DNA of 7,636 nt. Source: Thermoplasmatota archaeon (GTDB lineage Archaea > Thermoplasmatota > Penumbrarchaeia > Penumbrarchaeales > Penumbrarchaeaceae). Each line of letters starts with the position of its first letter. The stretch's first letter is position 1. Location of the stretch: contig JAFGJI010000131.1 of NCBI GenBank assembly GCA_016929175.1, forward strand, positions 1-7,636, given 5' to 3'. The translations under genes and the position numbers were made by a program. The notes below the pieces were generated by a model that was not told the origin of the DNA, did not search any database, and saw only the letters and a program-made list of their open reading frames with translations. Shown piece after piece: positions 1 to 5,100 of this stretch.

Positions 1-289
1 CCCCCCCCGACAGTTCGAAATTCTCACCGGGGGCGGCCTTGAGGGTGATCCCCTTTCCTATCCGGAGACGCTCCCTGTAATCGCCCTGGTGCACGACTAT
101 GGTGGTCCCCTCGGTGGCGAGATCTATGGCAAGCTGAATGGAATCAACCGGCAGGTCGGGTCCCACATGGATCTCTTCCACCTTGATCTCGTAGTCGGCT
201 CCGGTGTAGAGGGGGAATACCAGCGTGATCAGACCAAATAGTGCGATAAGTGAAATTGTCTGGACCCTTTTTTCAAGGAACATTGACAT
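1..289 (-). CDS. Secreted right-handed beta-helix protein, N-terminal fragment (runs off left edge)
   Basis: I translated this 96-codon fragment from the reverse strand; it has no stop before the window edge. It begins MSMFLEKRVQ, followed by a hydrophobic stretch (about residues 11-29) ending near YTGA-DYE. This is a typical Sec signal peptide with basic n-region and small residues before the likely cleavage site. From about residue 49 it reads SIQLAIDLATEGTTIVV, then HQGDYRERL and GKGITLKA. This is the recognisable opening of NosD/pectate-lyase-like parallel beta-helix domains: IQ-AI-A-G-TI-V, then G-Y-E, then K-ITL. Such proteins are exported and often bind or cleave surface polysaccharide, but catalytic residues would lie outside the window. 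Two starts are possible, at 289 and 283. A GGGGG run lies 3 bases before the first and 9 before the second, so the second is slightly better placed. The gene is divergent from the plus-strand gene at 393. Confidence 0.85.
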   Translation of the reverse strand, partial: MSMFLEKRVQTISLIALFGLITLVFPLYTGADYEIKVEEIHVGPDLPVDSIQLAIDLATEGTTIVVHQGDYRERLRIGKGITLKAAPGENFELSGG

Positions 290-325
290 CTTCCCCCTTG
301 TAATTTCAATAAATGATGCTGGTGT

Positions 326-340
326 CTTATATACTTATCG
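326..340 (-). promoter_or_regulatory. Archaeal BRE/TATA box for the beta-helix gene
   Basis: On the minus strand this reads CGATAAGTATATAAG: a purine-rich BRE-like GATAAG directly followed by TATATAAG. The core lies about 40-45 bases before the two candidate ATGs (289, 283). The usual archaeal spacing of about 25 bases would place transcription start near 303-306, giving a short leader that contains the GGGGGA run. The TATATA core is self-complementary and could also be read rightwards, but the upstream bases on that side (GGTGTC) are a poorer BRE. Spacing rules are established knowledge; the promoter itself is inferred. Confidence 0.6.
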
Positions 341-360
341 AGAAGCTCCCCTATTGAAAT

Positions 361-370
361 CTGTAAATAA
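361..370 (+). promoter_or_regulatory. Possible TATA-like element for a leaderless plus-strand transcript
   Basis: CTGTAAATAA is preceded by TGAAAT, which resembles a BRE. Its centre lies about 27 bases before the ATG at 393, the spacing expected when transcription begins at the start codon. The ATG has no Shine-Dalgarno sequence (TTCCCTTTGACA precedes it), which fits a leaderless mRNA. The alternative is that the stronger TATA core at 328-333 serves this gene too, with a leader of roughly 35 bases. Confidence 0.4.
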
Positions 371-392
371 CCCGATACCATTCCCTTTGACA

Positions 393-1259
393 ATGGATGA
401 AAGGACCAGGGCCATCACTATCGGAGCGGTTGCCCTTCTCTTCCTCACTGCCGTCGTTGTGGGTGTAATTTCATTCTCAATGAACGGAAAAGAGGGAGAT
501 GGTAATGATGGGGGGGAGCCCGAGATCAAGCTCACGGAAATGAACGTGACCGTTATCGATGTCTTCACCACGGACAGGGTAACGGGGCTCGTCACCCCGG
601 TATTGTTCACCCAGAACTTTCTGGTCCTTGACCTGAAATTCGAAAATCCCCTTGATGAGAACATCACTTTCAAACCATTCGAGGTGGAGCTCGTCACCGA
701 CAGGGAGACGCACGGGACAAATCTCATGGACGAGTTCGTGGGGAGGGCTTTCGGAGCAAAGGTCAACATGACACCATTTTCCTCGATATCCGGATATCTC
801 TACTATGCCATCTTCCCCGTGGAGAACGTTTACCGCATCCAGTATCTGGATACCGCCTTCAATATAACTTTTTCAAGGAACCTCTCGGGCTTCGATCAAG
901 AACACAGACCCTGGATCACACCCCTCGAGTTCAGGATCACCGGATGCGGCAGGGATGAGAACGGATCGGGGAAGGAGCGGTTCCTCCACTTCTTCCTGGA
1001 GGTCACGAACCCCACGCAGAATTCCTCCCATTTCCAGATGTGGCTTCTGGATCTTGATTGCTGGAACGGTGTGAAACTCGACGGCCTCTTCATTCCCCAG
1101 CCGGAGGGTGATTACAAGTTCCTGCCCGGCTGGAACGTCACCTACAAGGTGTATTTCGACATCCCCCGGGGCTCCCCGGACAGGCCAAAGGTCCTCTACC
1201 AGGACGTCGAGGATGTATACCTCGATGTGGACGAACAGCTTTACCAGGGCCTTATCTGA
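393..1259 (+). CDS. Membrane-anchored protein with two DUF4352-like Ig domains
   Basis: This complete 288-residue protein begins MDERTRAI. A membrane helix at residues 8-29 (from ITIGAVALL) is followed by a G/D/E-rich linker (31-43). Two beta-sandwich repeats follow, about 45-165 and 172-280. Each has the strand pattern of telokin-like DUF4352 domains: hydrophobic strand, N-P (FENPLDENITF; EVTNPTQNSSHF), later strands. In the second repeat LPGWNVTYKVYFDIP matches the family's 'PG-x-x-x-x-x-x-v-F-x-v-P' segment. Eight N-x-S/T sequons lie after the helix (N51, 90, 125, 157, 163, 190, 210, 248), supporting an outside location and possible N-glycosylation. The start at 393 puts the helix at the N-terminus; the frame stays open to 225, but that extension would overlap the divergent gene. 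The stop is 7 bases from the converging giant gene. The molecular role is unknown; the DUF4352 call is by pattern only. Confidence 0.85.
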   Translation: MDERTRAITIGAVALLFLTAVVVGVISFSMNGKEGDGNDGGEPEIKLTEMNVTVIDVFTTDRVTGLVTPVLFTQNFLVLDLKFENPLDENITFKPFEVELVTDRETHGTNLMDEFVGRAFGAKVNMTPFSSISGYLYYAIFPVENVYRIQYLDTAFNITFSRNLSGFDQEHRPWITPLEFRITGCGRDENGSGKERFLHFFLEVTNPTQNSSHFQMWLLDLDCWNGVKLDGLFIPQPEGDYKFLPGWNVTYKVYFDIPRGSPDRPKVLYQDVEDVYLDVDEQLYQGLI

Positions 1260-1266
1260 TACCTGG

Positions 1267-2196
1267 TTACCCTGCAGGGAGCATATCGGACCTTGTCCTT
1301 GGTGTTCCCTTCGAGATGTAGAAAGTGAAGAGCTCTATCCGGATACTGCCGTCGAATATACCGATCTCGAAGAGCACCAGTTTTCCACCTATCTGTATCC
1401 AGAACCCTATTGAGACACGCCAGGGTCTGTAACCCGAATCGGCGATCACCTGTATCCCTATCGGAAGTACAAGGGATATTCTCAGATCGATTATGGTGAA
1501 GGTGAAGAACCAGAAATCAAGTTTGATCCTGGCCCACATCTCACCCAGGGGATAGATATCGAATATCAGCTTGAAATACGGTTTGAATATCAATGTGGCC
1601 TCTATCATCAGGTACAGTCCCGCTCCGATGTCGAAACCTATCGCCCTGAGGGCCCCGAAGACAACATTGAAGAGCTCGGACACCCCGGGTGTCAAAGAAC
1701 CGCTTCCTCCCGTTACTATGTCGAGGATGAAGGTCCCCGGATTGGACCATGCCTTGAGCCTGATCTTGATCTTCACCCCCAGCTCGTAGATCCCGAAGGA
1801 ATTGACTGCAGGGTATCTCAAACCGCTTGAATGCTCCTCGTAAACGAATCCCAGCTGGACGCCAACGATGAAGGTGATGGATTCTATCCCGGGTCTATCG
1901 TTCATCTTCTTCCAGTTGTATTTGAGTCCGGAGGAATGGGTCTCGTTGACCTGTTTGCTGTTACCCTTTGATTCGTGGGTGTACTCGAGCCTGATCATCA
2001 GGTAGTAGGACTTCCCCACCTCGAGCTTTTCCGCATCGGTGTAGTTCTGGTGGACAACTTTCAGCTGGAGAGTGTCCCCGATGTTCAGTTTCGGAACCTC
2101 CAGACCAGGTATCGGTATGTCCGGGATCTTCGGTATGAAGCTCAGGTCAATGTTGAAACCGAGACCCAGTATGCACACCTCTATTGAGTTCCCTGC
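1267..2196 (-). other. Unrecognised aromatic, amphipathic C-terminal beta region
   Basis: Residues 1800-2108 start with a Pro/Ile-rich hinge (FIPKIPDIPIPGLEVPKL), then long strands. From about 1905 onward the strands are unusually long and aromatic, often alternating hydrophobic with polar residues: LIFKPYFKLIFDIYP, ARIKLDFWFFTFTIIDLRIS, WRVSIGFWIQIGGKLVLFEI and IRIELFTFYISKG. The segments are interrupted by charges and do not form clean membrane helices. I do not recognise the family. It resembles a large open or barrel-like beta sheet. Confidence 0.45.
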
Positions 2197-5100
2197 CTCC
2201 TTGACCTTTGGGTTTGCGCTTTCACCGTGATCGAAGACAGGAAGAGGGGTGACGAATATCTCGGGGTACATCCGCGCATGGTAGCCGTCCCTCTGCTGGC
2301 TCACCCTGAAGGAATAATGGCCGCTTGCGAGCTCCACGTTCGTGGAGTTCTGCACCCACATTCCGCTCATTCCAATGAAGGCGAATGTAACCTCGAGCTC
2401 GGCCTTTCCGGTCTGGATCGTGCACTTGAGGACGACCTCCCTGTCCTCCGGCTCGAACGCCTCTATGGTGAGCCTCTGCGCCTTGGACTGCGGAATATCG
2501 ACCTCGAACTCCGCCCAGTCCTCTGAATTGTTGAACTGGACGTAGGGCCTCGAGAACTCATCGTCGAAACCTGCGGAAACACCAGAGGTGTAATTGTAAA
2601 CGGATAGATCCTCGAGGGTAAGGGTGTCCTTTATCCGGAGGTCCGATGTGCTCTCGGTGATGGTGATGTCCACAACATCATTCGTGTAGCCGTGCTCCAC
2701 ATCGATGAGCTTCCTCCCTTTCTTCTGTATTATGAAGGTCTCGGTGGTCCTCACCACCGAAATCCGCAGGTTCTTTCCTCCACCGAGCCCGGCCGTTCTT
2801 ATCCAGATGGTATCCTTGGGATAGTGATACAGCGTGAAAGAGTAGCACTGGTCCGTCTTCGGAATGTCGAAGGAGCCCTTCTGGTCGCCAACCTCGTAGA
2901 ACAGCTCGGCCGAGACATAATGGTCGCCCTCCTTCATGAGGTATGCCGTTATCTGCGTCTCGGCCAGGATCGAGAAGCTCGAGTACTCGAAATCAACGGG
3001 TTTTGTCCTCATCTCCATGTTCTCGAGCCTTCCAGTGTCCTCGAAGGGGATCACTTCCACCCTGTCCTGCTTCAGGTAGCAGTTGGCATACCAGTATGTT
3101 CTGAAGCTCAAAGCCTGGTTCCTTCTCCCCTTGCTGCTGAACTCCACGTTGAAGAACTGGAAAGAGTTGGGATTGGCGAAGTCGTGCCTGTATATGTTCC
3201 GGTATCCTACGATCTCATCCCCGAACCATACGGAGACATTTGCCACGAGATCGTTGTATCCAGTGTTGTCGTTTATCATCAGATGGAACTGGGAAATATG
3301 GTCCCCGTCCTCGAGGTCTGTTGAGTTCATGCTACGGCACAGGTAACCGGGGACCGGAGGGCGCTGGGGCTCGATGGACCATCCGTTGCTTTCTTTCACG
3401 GCATCCTTCATATGCTCCATGTCATCTGCGAAAAATATGATCTTTTCCGACTCTTTTACCCTCGCGTTGATGATGCTCGTCTTGTAAAGGACGCTTTCGG
3501 CGTCGTACATGGCCACAAGGACCTTGTAATCTCCGAAGGGAATGTCCGTCACCAGGTTCTCCCTGATCTGGTCCTCCACGGCCTTCGCAGGGTCCCATTC
3601 GAGCTCCACAACGGTGCTCTTGTGTGATGCCACCATTACCCTCTCCTCGAGGGCAACGTCGAATACACCTCCCGAGGGTGATAGTATCGACATCTCGACG
3701 TTCATGTAGGTCGGGAGGGCCCCGTGGTTGAGGAGCCTCACAGGGACCTTGAGGGTCCCGTTGTGGGAGATCTCGGTGGAATGATCGAGGATCTCGAGCT
3801 CGACATCGTCGATGAGGTTCACAACAAGGTCGAGGGATTCATCAAGGTCATCACCCCAGATATCAAGCGTCATGCTATCGCTCTCTCTCTCCACCGATAG
3901 CACCATCCTGTAGGTCCCCTTGGGATAAGTGGATTTCTTGGGCTGGAAAAGGAGATGCACCTCTGCTTCCCTGCCCGGGAGCACCGTGACGTTCTTGGAA
4001 TGGGCGAGATACTCCCTTCCGAAGGGATCGGTCACTGTAAGGTTGACAAAATATGTCTCGATGTCGTCCGATGGGTTCACCACATGGGTAGCGACGATTA
4101 TGTCCTCCCCCTTGTAATGCTCATGGTTCAGAATGTTCAGCAGATAGTCGTTGGGGGACCTGAGCATGGAGAGCGCCAGTGTGATATCGGCGGAAAAATA
4201 GGTGGAGAAAGCGAAAGCCCCTTCACCGAACTTCACCGCTCCGGCGGGGATGAGGTCCTTCTGCATATCGTAATAAAGGGAGATGATCGCCCCTTCCCTT
4301 GAAGCGGAGCAGGCGAGATCGTATTCGAATTTCTCCGGAAGGTCCAGTGATACGAACTCGTCGTCAAGGGACACTCCCTGAGGCGTCCTCTGGGCATCGG
4401 TGCCGGAGTTGAGGAACTCGCCCGGGGTATGTGTCAGCGGAGCAAGGAGCTGCTTGAAGAGCGTTTCTCCGTAGAAGATGGGAAGCACTTCCTTGATCCC
4501 GATGTATCCCATTGGATAACCCGACGGGTTGACCCAAACCGAGTTGGAGCTGGAGATCCAGGTGGATATCTGCGCGAGCCAGAGCTGGTACTCGATGTTG
4601 TGGTTCGTGTTGTCCACGCCCTTGGAGAGAATGAGCTCGTCGATCATTCCGGTGAATTTCCGGGAGCCGGGATAACCGGCAATGTAGATCGGGGACTGGT
4701 CGTAGACCACATTCGTATCGGCTTCGATCACGCCGACCTCCTGCCCGTCTATCTGCAGCGCCATCGTGGAGCCGTCATAAAGCGCGCAGACCTTGTGCCA
4801 TTCTCCCGGGGTGAGAGCGGAAAGCCCCACCTCACCGTACTCCAGTTCGAAGAACCTGTCACCGTTCCCGATCGAGTATCTGATGATGTTGCTGTTCGCA
4901 CCGTCACCCTCGATCTCCATGCGGAATCCTGTGAAATTGTCCTCGAGTCCCCTTGAAACGAGCGTCCATATCTCGTTATCCTCCGGATTGCGGTCGATGC
5001 GAACAAGGAATTCGAGGGTGAACTCCTGGAGTTCCTGCTTCCTGTTACCCCTCACCTCGAGCCATTTGTCCCCCTGGAACCTGTAGGATGTGAGGAACTG

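Larger units (their letters stand above)
290..392. promoter_or_regulatory. Divergent intergenic promoter region
   Basis: This is the only intergenic space of any size, 103 bases between two divergent starts. It is visibly more AT-rich than the flanking coding DNA. It holds one strong TATA-like core (326-336) and a weaker one (361-370). No bacterial -35/-10 pair or clear operator palindrome was seen. Expression of the beta-helix gene and the 288-residue protein probably both start here. Confidence 0.7.

Noticed and set aside
268..281. 13-base direct repeat TTTTTCAAGGAAC here and at 869-881
   Set aside because: Both copies are inside unrelated coding sequence on opposite strands, with no other shared flank. 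Chance similarity is the simpler reading.
225..392. In-frame 56-codon N-terminal extension of the plus-strand gene
   Set aside because: It would overlap the signal peptide of the divergent gene and cross its promoter, and would bury a good N-terminal membrane anchor. The ATG at 393 is preferred.
335..769. Minus-strand open frame of 144 codons over the 288-residue gene
   Set aside because: Ser/Thr/Arg-rich shadow of the plus-strand gene, and it would also cover the divergent promoter.
1309..1650. C-terminal hydrophobic stretches as membrane helices
   Set aside because: Segments such as FWFFTFTIIDL and YLMIEATLIF are short and broken by charges, Pro or Gly at beta-strand spacing. Amphipathic strands fit better than helices.
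2692..3324. Plus-strand open frame of 210 codons opposite the giant gene
   Set aside because: It lies wholly antisense to a well-supported coding frame, has no domain-like pattern or plausible start context, and its His/Val/Glu/Leu-rich composition is what mirrored codons give.
4429..4956. Plus-strand open frame of 175 codons
   Set aside because: Antisense to the LamG domain 2 region, with no recognisable protein features and no ribosome-binding signal.
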